A stretch of 64,000 bases of DNA from Candidatus Phosphitivorax anaerolimi (GTDB lineage: Bacteria > Desulfobacterota > Desulfomonilia > UBA1062): positions 71,603 through 135,602 of the forward strand of contig MPOS01000028.1 of assembly GCA_001896555.1 (NCBI GenBank). Reading direction: 5' to 3'. Under the pieces are notes generated by a model. The model had not been told where the DNA came from. It saw only the letters and a list, made by a program, of their open reading frames with translations, and did not search any database. How positions within the stretch are numbered: the stretch's first letter is position 1; each line of letters starts with the position of its first letter. The translations under genes and the position numbers were made by a program. Shown piece by piece: positions 17,669 through 26,618 of the stretch.

Positions 17669-18260
17669 AGAATCCTCCTTTCCTTCAAGGAATCTGGAAT
17701 GGTCCCCATGCATCACCTGACGCCACGCCATTCCTTCAGGTATGGAACCCCGTGATCGACACGGGCAGAATATTCAGGGCGGGTTTGCGGAAAGACTGTA
17801 AGGGAAAAGCCGGCCGCGCGGTTTTCTCTCCAGGGAAGTGTGTAGGGGAATCGAGCGCCCATGGAATCCGACCTCCTCAACCATGCTCCGTCGCCGTGGC
17901 AACGAAGTGATTCCCGGAAAGCGGACCGATTCTCCTTACCAGCTGGTATTACATACCGTGAGCGGGGAGTATGACCCCGCTATCAAGCCCAGGGTGATGG
18001 GCACTCTGCTATCCGGCAAGATATCTGTTCAGCAGGCAAGGACATCACATGAGGAGCAGGAATCGGGCCTCTCGCCGGTTATTTTTTGTTATAGTCTAAT
18101 AATAGAGTACATCCTCACAGGCTCAAGTCTCCCTGCACCAGGAGGATGGAGCAGGAGTCGCCGCCTGGAACTACAATAGCGCCGGGCCCTTGGCAAAAGA
18201 CCCGGCGCCCGATTATCCATGCATCGATTCCAACCTGTGGCAGCAGATCATTTCAGGTCA
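17669..18260. other. Intergenic region between lipoproteins L1 and L2, 592 bases
   Basis: It contains the 5' region of L1 and the 3' region of L2. A 13-bp palindrome TTCCTTCAAGGAA (17680-17692) adjoins the L1 ribosome site. An AT-rich island lies near 18080-18110, and a GC-rich inverted repeat is at 18179-18208. Short plus-strand open frames here look spurious: no ribosome site and no domain pattern. Confidence 0.5.
18179..18208. repeat. GC-rich inverted repeat downstream of lipoprotein L2
   Basis: GCGCCGGG (18179-18186) and CCCGGCGC (18201-18208) form a perfect 8-bp stem with a 14-base loop, 52 bases past the L2 stop codon. On the minus strand it is not followed by a T-run, so it may be a processing or imperfect termination hairpin. 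Confidence 0.5.
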
Positions 18261-19925
18261 TTAGCTGCCTTCCTGCTGGACCTCGGTGAACACTATCGCA
18301 AAACCTCCGTTGAGGGTGAACGACCGCACCGGGTCGAACACCAGAATCCCCGGCTCCCCCTCCTCTTCCACGGTGAAGAACACCAGGTCGGTAAAGAAAA
18401 CCCCTCCGTTATCGTCCGTGTCAAAGCCGAAGCGGGTGAGCACCTGCTGCCCGCCCCGCTGCTCCATGTCCCTGACATACCCAGAGAGCAGGACCTCTCC
18501 GTTTGCAAGGCCATCGATGAGATCATCCTCGGCGGACTCCCAGCAAGATGCGATCTCCCACCGGAAATCATCACCGGCATCCACATCGCTGTTTTCGTTC
18601 TCGTCGAGCCAGATCAGGCTCCGGTTTCCCGTGGGCAGAAAGAACTCGGGCTCCTCGACCCCCTCTGCCAGAACGGCTTCGTTGCAGTCAAAAGACACCG
18701 TGGTATCGGTGAGAAGTGTCTGGCGGTTGTCTTCGATGATGTCTACGGTCTCCACCACCAGCAGTGTCTGGTCTACGAGCAGTCGAATAACCATGTATGA
18801 AAGACTTGCCCTCTTCTGCCAGTCAGGCGCATCGCTATCGATGAGGGATTCGAATTCATCCACCTCGAAGGAGGCCGGGTCCTCCCCGTTCATTGACACG
18901 TTCACCCTGTCGGCCTGTGCATCATCTGCAAAGGCAACTGTGATGGTATTCCCGCCAAAGGTGAGGACATAGGAACCCTGTACAGGCACCTGTTCTTCCA
19001 TGGTAACGGAGCCTTCACCCTGGACTGTGCCGGGTGCTGGGCTTTCCCGCGGTGTCAGGGTCTGGTCTGCTTCCTGAGATACAGGAGGTGCCCCGTCCTG
19101 ACCGGTGACGATAATGTCTTCCCCATTGGTCGGGATATCGATCTCATCCCCCACAGAGGGTGTCTGGGTGTCGGTAACAGTTTCGCCGGCTGTGTCTGTG
19201 GGCGCCGGGATGTCTTCCATCCCCGGGGCCGTCGTATCCCGCCCCGTGCCGGGCTGGCTGTCTATCTCGACCACAGGAGGCTCGTCCAGCCCCGGAGTGG
19301 ACGGATCGTCCTCGGTGGAAACCGTGATGTCCACTCCATCGCCTGGAGCGGCGCCGCCCTGGTCCACCGGCGTATCCGCGCCGGGTATGCCGGTGTCTCC
19401 TTCGATAACCGGAGGAGAAGAATCCGGGCCGGTTGTGGTGATGTCCCCATCACCCGGGGGGATCTGCTGGGTTCCGTCTCCTTCCGGAGCGAGCGCCTCA
19501 TCTGAGGGAACAATCTCCTCTTCCGATACCAGCGAGGTTTCGCCGCGAAACACGATGTCTTCCTGTATGGTGAGGGTATAGTCTGTAGCGGCCTCGCCCA
19601 GAAAGTTTTCGGCCCTGATCAGCAGGGTCGTATCCTGCGCAATGGTTATCCTGCTCTCTTCAGGCGTGTATGTCCCTGTCACCGGGGCCTCATCCCGGCT
19701 GCTTACCTCAATGGTCCTCTGCACGTCTGTGCCTGTCTGGGTGATAACCAGCGGCTGTTGTTCACCTGTGAGGTCAAGGGTATAGGTATAACTGCTCAGA
19801 AGCTGTGATTCACCGGCGGCAGGGGCGCCATTGTCGTCATCATCGTCATCACAGGAGACAGACATCACCATGACGATCACGGCCAGAACCATCAGTGCAA
19901 TCATTTTGATCAAGTTTTTTCCCAT
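18261..19925 (-). CDS. Paralogous lipoprotein L2 with long acidic/proline-rich insert
   Basis: 554 aa. Signal peptide with lipidated Cys25 (MSVSC) followed by six Asp residues. It has the same blocks as L1: PVTGTYTPEE (81-90), IQEDIVF (120-126), WQKRASLSYMV (369-379), Cys414, acidic loop DENENSDVDAGD (441-452), FRWEIASCW with Cys461, VLTRFGF and a C-terminal GGFAIVF. Between the first and second halves (about 130-310) it carries an insert rich in Asp, Pro, Thr and Gly, with loosely repeated units (DITTTGPDSSPPV, DITVSTEDDPSTPG, DIIVTGQDGAPPV). The insert explains its extra length and looks like a flexible spacer. ATG 19925 follows AAAGGAGAATTCT, nearly the same leader as L1. Confidence 0.85.
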   Translation of the reverse strand: MGKNLIKMIALMVLAVIVMVMSVSCDDDDDDNGAPAAGESQLLSSYTYTLDLTGEQQPLVITQTGTDVQRTIEVSSRDEAPVTGTYTPEESRITIAQDTTLLIRAENFLGEAATDYTLTIQEDIVFRGETSLVSEEEIVPSDEALAPEGDGTQQIPPGDGDITTTGPDSSPPVIEGDTGIPGADTPVDQGGAAPGDGVDITVSTEDDPSTPGLDEPPVVEIDSQPGTGRDTTAPGMEDIPAPTDTAGETVTDTQTPSVGDEIDIPTNGEDIIVTGQDGAPPVSQEADQTLTPRESPAPGTVQGEGSVTMEEQVPVQGSYVLTFGGNTITVAFADDAQADRVNVSMNGEDPASFEVDEFESLIDSDAPDWQKRASLSYMVIRLLVDQTLLVVETVDIIEDNRQTLLTDTTVSFDCNEAVLAEGVEEPEFFLPTGNRSLIWLDENENSDVDAGDDFRWEIASCWESAEDDLIDGLANGEVLLSGYVRDMEQRGGQQVLTRFGFDTDDNGGVFFTDLVFFTVEEEGEPGILVFDPVRSFTLNGGFAIVFTEVQQEGS

Positions 19926-20358
19926 AGAATTCTCCTTTTTCATTTTTTGATTCCGGAAGCGGCCGCGCCTGTTTTTCACATGCCCTTTTCAACAGGCCGC
20001 CTTTGCCCTCCTCATCGAAAAATGATGGAAAACAAGAGAAAGATCGATGGATGGATGACGACCCGGGAAAACCTTGGGAGAAAGCAAGCAGTGATGACTG
20101 CCGGGAAAAAGAAATGATTGCGTTTACTTACCTACCGGGAAAACCGAACCTCCTCTGCCACGCCTTTATAATAAAGAACTATCTTGAGAAACGCTTCCAA
20201 CCGGGAGGGTGCCCAGGGAGTAGAGGCACACACCGCAGCCTTCAGTGGGCGGATTCTTTTCTATTGAATAGAATAAAGGCGGCCTTCTCCGCCTCAAGCA
20301 TACAGGGCTGCCCCTTAGAAAAACCGCACAGAGTGCAAGAAGATGCACTTGGACGTTC
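19926..20358. other. Intergenic region between lipoproteins L2 and L3, 433 bases
   Basis: Next to L2 lies a long-loop inverted repeat (GCCTGTT at 19967-19973 with AACAGGC at 19991-19997) in the presumed L2 leader. Next to L3 lie a terminator-like hairpin (20277-20294) and the palindrome TTCTATTGAATAGAA (20259-20273). I see no supported gene. Confidence 0.5.
20259..20294 (-). terminator. Probable terminator after lipoprotein L3
   Basis: On the minus strand AGGCGG and CCGCCT pair around a 6-base loop and are followed by the T-rich TTATTCTATT. It lies about 65 bases past the L3 stop codon. The T-rich tail overlaps a 15-bp palindrome. Confidence 0.55.
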
Positions 20359-21459
20359 TCAGTCGCTATTGTTTTCCGAAAAGACAAGCGAGAATTCTCC
20401 ATTGAGGGTAAAGGTCCGGCTCCCGTCTGTGACAAGGGGTTGGCTCTCATCCTGCATCTCGGTGATTGCAAAATCGGTAAACCGCACACCTGAGCCCCCG
20501 CCCTGATCGAAACCGAACCGGACGACAACATCCCGGCCGCCTCTCTCCACCCGGATGTCCACCATTCCCGCCAGATCGACACGCCCGCTCACCAGACCTT
20601 CCACGAGATCGGCCTCCTCGTCTTCCAGGCAGGAGAACAGGTCCCATCGGAAGCTGTCACCTGCACCTACCCGATCGTCTCCATCCGCATCGAACCATGT
20701 AATTATGCGGGTGCCTGTCTCTGGGAACGGACCTGGGGAAAAAGACAGGTCGCTGCAGGTAAAGGTTATGGTCTCATCATCCAGAAGATCCTGTTTGTGT
20801 TCATGGATGATATCAATGGTCCGGGCCACAAAGAAAATCTGTCTTACGAGCAGGTTCACAACCACGAACGCAAGGCTTGCCTTCCGTTGACGGACATCGG
20901 CATCTACGCCGAACAGACCGGCAAAGGCAGCCTCCCGAAAAAAGGTCCATCTCGACCCGTTGACACTCAGATTCACGCCCCGTTCTCCGGTGATCCCGGC
21001 AAAGGTCCCGCGGACGATATCGTGGCCATCGGTCACGGCAAAGGTCCCGAATCGGGGAAAGGTGGTGCGGAATGCGGGAAAATCCCGGACGATCTCGATG
21101 CCTTCTTCCACAGTAAAGGTGAGATCGCCTCCCCCCTCATCCCAGTGGTCCGGAGAAGAGATGATCAGCACGACCCCCTCATCGAGAACGATCCTGCCGG
21201 AATCCGGCTCAAAGGTACCGGTGAATCCTCCCTGTCCATCGTTCACCACCTCGATGAAACTCTTCTTCCCATCCACGAGCTGTGAGAGGGTGAGTATAGG
21301 GGCTGACTGACCGGCTTGCAGGCTGAAGCGGAAGAGAGCGGAAGATTCCGCATCCGCCGGCTCCTTCTCGGGATGTTCCTCTCCGCAGGACCACAGGGTA
21401 GCGGCAGCCGCCAGGAAAAGGCACAACAGCACGTGCACACCCCAGGGCCTGTTCTCCAT
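20359..21459 (-). CDS. Paralogous lipoprotein L3 with EF-hand-like loop
   Basis: 366 aa. Signal peptide with lipidated Cys25 (TLWSC), then GEEHPEKEP. Shared blocks: GFTGTFEPDSGRI (78-90), VEEGIEI (118-124), RQRKASLAFVVVNLL (190-204), Cys235 (ITFTC), loop DADGDDRVGAGD (257-268), FRWDLFSC with Cys277 and C-terminal GEFSLVFSE. Its loop has Asp at positions 1, 3, 5, 6 and 12 with Val at 8, the closest of the four to a calcium-binding EF-hand loop. It lacks the long N-terminal linker of L1. ATG 21459 follows AAGGGGGAGCGG. Function unknown; membrane choice (inner or outer) cannot be settled from the +2 Gly. Confidence 0.85.
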   Translation of the reverse strand: MENRPWGVHVLLCLFLAAAATLWSCGEEHPEKEPADAESSALFRFSLQAGQSAPILTLSQLVDGKKSFIEVVNDGQGGFTGTFEPDSGRIVLDEGVVLIISSPDHWDEGGGDLTFTVEEGIEIVRDFPAFRTTFPRFGTFAVTDGHDIVRGTFAGITGERGVNLSVNGSRWTFFREAAFAGLFGVDADVRQRKASLAFVVVNLLVRQIFFVARTIDIIHEHKQDLLDDETITFTCSDLSFSPGPFPETGTRIITWFDADGDDRVGAGDSFRWDLFSCLEDEEADLVEGLVSGRVDLAGMVDIRVERGGRDVVVRFGFDQGGGSGVRFTDFAITEMQDESQPLVTDGSRTFTLNGEFSLVFSENNSD

Positions 21460-21706
21460 CCGCTCCCCCTTCCTCTTCCTTTCCCGCGAAACCACCCGGA
21501 GAGTTCATTCGGATGGGTACACGGCCGGTGCACCGGCAAAGTCCAATCTTTTTCAAGTGCATGCCGGGAATGAACCGGTGCTCGCAGGATCGCACGATTA
21601 CCGGGCACGCCGTCTGCGGGCAAAGAATAATAATAGGCACGGCAGGTCCGGGGCTCAAGCACACGGGCCTGCCGCAGCGGATCTTCAGATTTCCACCCGA
21701 GGGGTT

Positions 21707-22306
21707 TCAGCGGTTTTTCAGTGCGGGAAGGCCGGCGTTTGCAGGATATCTGGCGAGTACCCCCGCGTAGAAGCTGCGGATCTTCTCCATGTCCGCTTCG
21801 ATATCGCCGGTCGGAACCACCGTGGGTCCGACACCTCCGACCTTGCGCCGGTAGTCGAGGAACCCCAGCACGATCGGGACCCGGGCCCCGTACGCGATAT
21901 GGTAGAACCCGGTCTTCCAGTAGGGGGTCTTTCCCCGGGTGCCTTCGGGCGTGATGGCGATGTTCAGCCGCTCGTGCTCGAGAAAAACCCGGATGGTTCG
22001 CGAGACAGTGTCGTGCGATTCCCTGCGGTTGACCGGTATGCCGCCCAGCCAGCGCATAAGCGGGCCAAAGGGAGGCCTGAACAGGGAGTCTTTCCCGATC
22101 CAGTAGACTTTGACGCCCAGGACAAAGGCAATGGACAGACCGATGGGGAAGTCCCAGTTTGAGGTATGAAAGGCGGCGATAACCACATTTTTCGGTGCAT
22201 CGGGCGCCCTTCCCTCGACCCTCCAGCCGCATGCCTTCAGAAAGGCGCCAGAGACCAGACGAAAGACCGACTTGAGGACCGGGGTGTCGAAGACCGTATA
22301 CTGCAT
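21707..22306 (-). CDS. PlsC-like 1-acylglycerol-3-phosphate acyltransferase family protein
   Basis: 199 aa, a short acyltransferase domain. The catalytic H-x4-D motif is His47-TSNW-Asp52 and the phosphate-binding segment is TPEGTRGKT (Glu121-Arg124). GGIPVNR (about 88-94) is another family block. It probably transfers an acyl chain to a lysophospholipid or related acceptor at the cytoplasmic membrane face, but it has no TM helix and lacks the length of standard PlsC (about 240 aa), so the acceptor is uncertain. It sits between two of the paralogous lipoproteins without obvious operon linkage. ATG 22306 follows AAAGGAACC at about 9 bases. Confidence 0.82.
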   Translation of the reverse strand: MQYTVFDTPVLKSVFRLVSGAFLKACGWRVEGRAPDAPKNVVIAAFHTSNWDFPIGLSIAFVLGVKVYWIGKDSLFRPPFGPLMRWLGGIPVNRRESHDTVSRTIRVFLEHERLNIAITPEGTRGKTPYWKTGFYHIAYGARVPIVLGFLDYRRKVGGVGPTVVPTGDIEADMEKIRSFYAGVLARYPANAGLPALKNR

Positions 22307-22507
22307 GCGGGTCGGTTCCTTTCTCGTGATGCGCGGTTTTATGCAGTCTCTATATCACGGAAAGCCTGCTCGCCCGTGTAAACAATCTTAAAACTCCTGA
22401 AGCTCACCCGGTGAAACGTTGAACCGATTCCATCATGAATCTGAATGATTGACCGGAAAAACGGACACCATAGGGCCTTGAAGGTCATGGGCCCTGCTTC
22501 AGTTTCT

Positions 22508-24439
22508 TTAAGAAGCAGACTTTACAAAGGATGATTCAGGCAAAGCCTTTTTAGCGCTCCTGCTGCCGTACACCGGCAGATACACCATAAACTGGGTTCC
22601 CTCGCCCTGAGTGCTTCGGACCGTGACAGCGCCGCCGTGGCTCTTCACGATGCCGTGAACGGCCGGCAACCCCATGCCGCTGCCCTTGCCCACCTCCTTG
22701 GTGGTAAAGAAAGGCTCGAAGATGTGTCTCATCACCTCTTCTGTCATCCCGCATCCATCGTCTCTCACCGAGAGCACGAGGAACCTCCCGGGTTTGAGCT
22801 CGGAATGTCCATCGACGGTTTTGAGCCTTGTGTTTTCGAGCCTGATCTCGATCACGCCCTGCTGTGAGCCCATGGCATCGGCCGCGTTCTTGCAGAGGTT
22901 CATGATGACCTGCTGGATCTGTGCGGCATCGCCCATGACCGTATCCCAGGGGGCATTGATGCTTTTCCGTATCTCGATCGTGCTCGGGATGGACGCCCTT
23001 AAGAAACCGATCGTTTCCTCCAGCAGGGGCGCGACCTGTACGGGACTCGGTTTCGAACCCTTTCGGCTGCTGAAGAAGAGGATCTGCCTCACCAGGTCGC
23101 GCTGTCTGCAGGCGGCGTTCAGGGTCTGTTCGAGGATCTCCTGCTCCCTGCTGCCGGGCTTTGCGTCTTCCAGCAGCAGCTCCGTGTTGATGATGACGGG
23201 ATAGATGAAATTGTTCAGGCTGTGGGCGATTCCTCCGGCAAAAGACCCCAGGGATTCGATCATCTGTGACTGGCCGAGCTGCTCTTCGATCCTTTTCAGG
23301 TCATGCTCGGCCTGGACCCGTTCGCTGATATCGGTCAGGAAATTCAGTGTTGCCGGCTTGCCCTCCCAGGTAATCCTGACGGCGTTGATCTCCATCCACC
23401 GGGTCTTCCCCTTCCCATCCAGAATCCTGAAAGGGTAGACCGCGGGTAACGACTCTCCTTTCAACCGCCTGGCGTGCCTGCCCATCACCAGATCCCGGTC
23501 GTCCGGATGGATGAAGGGGGCTAAACGCTTTCCGATCAGATCTTCCCTTGCATGGCCCAGGAGCCGGGAGATTTTCGGGTTCACGAAGCACAGCACACCG
23601 CCCTGTACCACGATGATGCCCTCATTGGCATTCTCCACCACCAGCCGGTATTTTTCCTCAGACTCGCGTATGGCTGCCTCGGCCTTTTTGCGGTCGGTGA
23701 TGTCCCTGGCTACTGAGATCACCCCTGCCACCCTGCCGTTACGCATGAGGGGAATCCCACTGGTATCGCCGTAATGTATGGACCCGTCCTTGGCGATGAA
23801 CCGGTAGACCGAGGAGTGGACGGTGCTCCCGGAAAGTATGAAGAGTGCATCCGAGGACGCCCTCTTTATGTCGTTGCGGTAGAGTATTCCCAGATCAGGA
23901 AAATACCTGCCGACAATCTCCTCGGGCCGGTACCCCAGAATTCTTTCCACGTTCGGCGAGACGCTCAAGACCCTGAAGTTGTTGTCGTAGGAATAGATCA
24001 CATCATTGCTGTGTGAAAAATGAAACCGCTGGATGTCCTCGATGAAGCGCAGCTCCTCCTCTATCCGGTTGCGCTCGGTGATGTCTTCCAGGGTAAGGGT
24101 GACGCCCTGTAGGGTGGGGAGAAAACGGCAGTCGAAACAGCGCACGGACTGGGCAGGATAATAGGCCTCGAAGTGGACCGGCGTGTTGCCCTCCAGTGCG
24201 CTCCGGAAGGCTGCAGCGAACCGTTCGCCGAGGCCGCCGGGAATCAGGTCCCAGAAAACCTTGCCCTGAATTTCCTCGCCCGGCCTGTTCAGCAGTTCTG
24301 AAACCGGGGGATTCAAATAGATGACGCGGGCATCGCGGTCCAGACAGAGTATCCCCAGATCCAGGGAGTCGATGACCTCCTTTGGCCCGGTTGTGGTGAA
24401 TCCATTTCCCCCTGTGCGAGCACGCCTTGCAATGGACAT
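22508..24439 (-). CDS. Cytoplasmic PAS-PAS-PAS histidine kinase
   Basis: 643 aa without TM segments. Three PAS domains occupy about residues 20-125, 135-255 and 260-375. The phosphoacceptor is His406 in GGIAHSLNNFIYPVI, and the ATPase has NLCKNAADAM, VRDDGCGM, FFTTKEVGKGSGMGL and a final G-x-G-T. There is no receiver domain, unlike the hybrid kinases at 47262 and 50707 whose H-box and ATPase it closely resembles (G-I-A-H-x-L-N-N-x-x-Y-P-I/V-I). I use ATG 24439; an in-frame TTG at 24460 is also possible. No response regulator lies next to it, so the partner is unknown. Confidence 0.9.
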   Translation of the reverse strand: MSIARRARTGGNGFTTTGPKEVIDSLDLGILCLDRDARVIYLNPPVSELLNRPGEEIQGKVFWDLIPGGLGERFAAAFRSALEGNTPVHFEAYYPAQSVRCFDCRFLPTLQGVTLTLEDITERNRIEEELRFIEDIQRFHFSHSNDVIYSYDNNFRVLSVSPNVERILGYRPEEIVGRYFPDLGILYRNDIKRASSDALFILSGSTVHSSVYRFIAKDGSIHYGDTSGIPLMRNGRVAGVISVARDITDRKKAEAAIRESEEKYRLVVENANEGIIVVQGGVLCFVNPKISRLLGHAREDLIGKRLAPFIHPDDRDLVMGRHARRLKGESLPAVYPFRILDGKGKTRWMEINAVRITWEGKPATLNFLTDISERVQAEHDLKRIEEQLGQSQMIESLGSFAGGIAHSLNNFIYPVIINTELLLEDAKPGSREQEILEQTLNAACRQRDLVRQILFFSSRKGSKPSPVQVAPLLEETIGFLRASIPSTIEIRKSINAPWDTVMGDAAQIQQVIMNLCKNAADAMGSQQGVIEIRLENTRLKTVDGHSELKPGRFLVLSVRDDGCGMTEEVMRHIFEPFFTTKEVGKGSGMGLPAVHGIVKSHGGAVTVRSTQGEGTQFMVYLPVYGSRSAKKALPESSFVKSAS

Positions 24440-25003
24440 GGTGTGGAAATACCCCTTCAAGGTCTCCCGGAGTCTCTTGGGTGCTCGTCATGAAAAGGTT
24501 TATCGCGGCCTTGGATCTTCGAATTTCTTTCTAAAGAGATAAGCCACGAATCATCGAGATCGATCGACCTTCTCTCCCTTCATATAATAACAACACACAA
24601 AGAAACTGCCTGACGTTCACATTTATGAAATGCGTATAAGATTGTCAAGCCGAAACCTCTATTATGAGAGGATCTTTTCCATCCAGGGCACTGCACCCCT
24701 CTGGCCCTCCCGGCGGTATTCATGCTTCTGCCTCTTCCCCAAACAAAAGAGAGGCATTCCCTTTGCAACTTTGACGAGGTGCGCCTGCGGGAGCCGCTTG
24801 GATGCCCTGTGCGATGGCTGAAGATATCCCTTTGGAGGGGATTTTGTGCGAGAACCACCAAACCCCAGCCGGGTCGCTCTGAAAGGGCCTCCCAAGGGTG
24901 TTTCCCGTTTCCGGGCATCACGGATCGGGCAATCCCTCACCCTTCCTGCCCTATCGCCCAAGAACTGGAGGTATGCCAGGGCCAGGGGCGTCCTGAGCAT
25001 GGA
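24440..25003. other. Intergenic region, 564 bases, possible dispersed-repeat sequence
   Basis: Between the PAS kinase and lipoprotein L4. The half next to the kinase is AT-richer, as expected of a promoter region. The stretch about 24700-24990 has overlapping open frames on both strands with odd Arg/Lys/Pro-rich products, no ribosome sites and no domain pattern. It looks like non-coding repeat DNA rather than a gene. I see no terminal inverted repeats. Confidence 0.4.
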
Positions 25004-26137
25004 TCAAGGCACCTGCCCTCCGGGTGAGGAAAATACGATATTGAAGCCGCCGCTTATGGCGAAATCCTTGAAGGGATCAAAGGTGAACGATCCTGGGAAT
25101 TCCTCTTCGATCCGCACCCAGGTGAAATCTTTATAAAGCACACCAACGGGCTGCCCCGCATCAGACACAAACCCGAATCCGGTAATCACCTGCCGGCCTT
25201 CCTGCTGATCCCGCTCTATCGTGAATCCCGACAAGTCGATAATCCCATCCGCCAGATCGCCCATGAGGTCGCCCAGATCGTTTTCCCAGCAGGCGAAAAA
25301 CAACCACTGGAAGCCATCGCCCGAATCAGGTATGCCGCTTGTGTTGAGGTCGGACCATGATAGTGTCCGGGTAAACTCCGGCCTCAGAGGATCCGGACCG
25401 GGATCCTGAACAAGTGAATCACAGCGAAAGGTGATGCCGCCATCTGAGACGAGGTTTCCCCCATGGGTCTCGATGATGTTCACGGTATCGGACACAAAGA
25501 ATATCTGGCCCATGAGATAGTCCAGGATGAAATAACCGAGAGATGCCTTGCGCTTCCATATCTCTGCTGAGGAACCGATGAAGTCCTCGAAGGCATCGAT
25601 CGTGTACAGGACGGGCTCTCCCCCGTCCAGGCTGAGGCTCACACCGTTCTGGCCTGATACCGGAACAAAGGCAACCAGAATGCTCTGATCTCCGTCCGAT
25701 ACGGCGAATCTGCCCTGGGAAGGCGTGGCTTCCTTAAGAACGGAAAACTCCTCTTCAATGAGGATATCCTCTTGGACCACCACGGAGAATGAATCCGCGA
25801 CAGCGCTCCAGAAACCGGCAGCCACAGCATCCATCCTTGAACCCGTGATGATGAGCAGCCGATTGGCGGCCGGGAAGAGCACCCCGCTGAAATTGCCGTC
25901 ATCCGGGGTGGAAACCGCTAGATCTCTGTCTCCCATCCGGTCGGAGCGCTGGAACCTGAGCCGGTTTTCCCCTTGGGGGGCATCGAGCTCGAAGCCCAGG
26001 CTCTCGATGAGCTTGGCTTCCGCACCCGGCACCACGGCCTGCGGATCATAGTCGTCGACATCGCATGACACCGTGAAGAGCGATATGCTTAAGGCCCCGG
26101 CAAGCAGGCCTGCCAGGATTATCAACCTCCCCTTCAC
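25004..26137 (-). CDS. Paralogous lipoprotein L4 with EF-hand-like loop
   Basis: 377 aa with a GTG start at 26137 (GGGGGAACAAG upstream). Signal peptide with lipidated Cys25 (FTVSC) followed by DVDDYD. Shared blocks: NFSGVLFPAANRL (82-94), VQEDILI (121-127), WKRKASLGYFILDYL (194-208), Cys239, loop DLNTSGIPDSGD (263-274), FQWLFFACW with Cys283, VITGFGF and C-terminal GGFNIVFSS. It is the most divergent copy, but all ordered landmarks are kept. It is divergently arranged with the outer-membrane beta-barrel gene at 26619 across 481 bases. Asp at +2 after the lipidated Cys would favour the inner membrane under the E. coli Lol rule, which may not hold here. Confidence 0.84.
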   Translation of the reverse strand: MKGRLIILAGLLAGALSISLFTVSCDVDDYDPQAVVPGAEAKLIESLGFELDAPQGENRLRFQRSDRMGDRDLAVSTPDDGNFSGVLFPAANRLLIITGSRMDAVAAGFWSAVADSFSVVVQEDILIEEEFSVLKEATPSQGRFAVSDGDQSILVAFVPVSGQNGVSLSLDGGEPVLYTIDAFEDFIGSSAEIWKRKASLGYFILDYLMGQIFFVSDTVNIIETHGGNLVSDGGITFRCDSLVQDPGPDPLRPEFTRTLSWSDLNTSGIPDSGDGFQWLFFACWENDLGDLMGDLADGIIDLSGFTIERDQQEGRQVITGFGFVSDAGQPVGVLYKDFTWVRIEEEFPGSFTFDPFKDFAISGGFNIVFSSPGGQVP

Positions 26138-26618
26138 CTTGTTCCCCCTTCCCCTGCCGCTCTCTCAAGGCAGGGAGCCTCCGGCCGGCGGAACGGTTCG
26201 GTCTTTTTCAAGCGGATCGCTGGCGCTTGATTGGATCAGGGAAGGCCCTGCCTAAAGAGGAAACCGCGGCAACAGTTGTCTGCCCGCCCCCCCATCGGTG
26301 AAGAATGAAGATCGTATGACATACCTGCCTGCCCTCCCCCATCACGTTCTGCCTCAAAGAGCCGACCGGCACGAAAAGAACCGGGCAACAGCCGACAGCG
26401 GTCATCTGCTTAAGATGGACCCCCCCCGGTGATCATCCATGGGAGACATAATAACCTTATCCCATCCCGGCTCAACAAGCAGGGCTGTCCAGGCGCATTC
26501 CCCTCATGTTCTTTTTCATGCCGGTCGATAAGAATATGAACCCTGTTGTGCATGGAAAAGGCGACCCGAAGACTCGTTTCGAACGAGGCAACCAACTGAT
26601 TTACTTAGCACATACAAC
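26138..26618. other. Divergent intergenic region, 481 bases
   Basis: It holds the 5' regions of lipoprotein L4 (minus) and the beta-barrel gene (plus). Two homopolymer C runs occur (7 C near 26285 and 8 C near 26416), which could be length-variable tracts. I see no supported gene and no clear promoter hexamers. Confidence 0.45.

Noticed and set aside
17838-18179. Plus-strand 113-codon open frame between lipoproteins L1 and L2
   Set aside because: There is no ribosome site, recognisable domain or sensible composition; the region is more likely regulatory.
21243-22232. Minus-strand 329-codon open frame over the acyltransferase gene
   Set aside because: It overlaps the clear PlsC-like gene in another frame and has Arg/Pro-rich, low-information sequence typical of GC-rich shadow frames.
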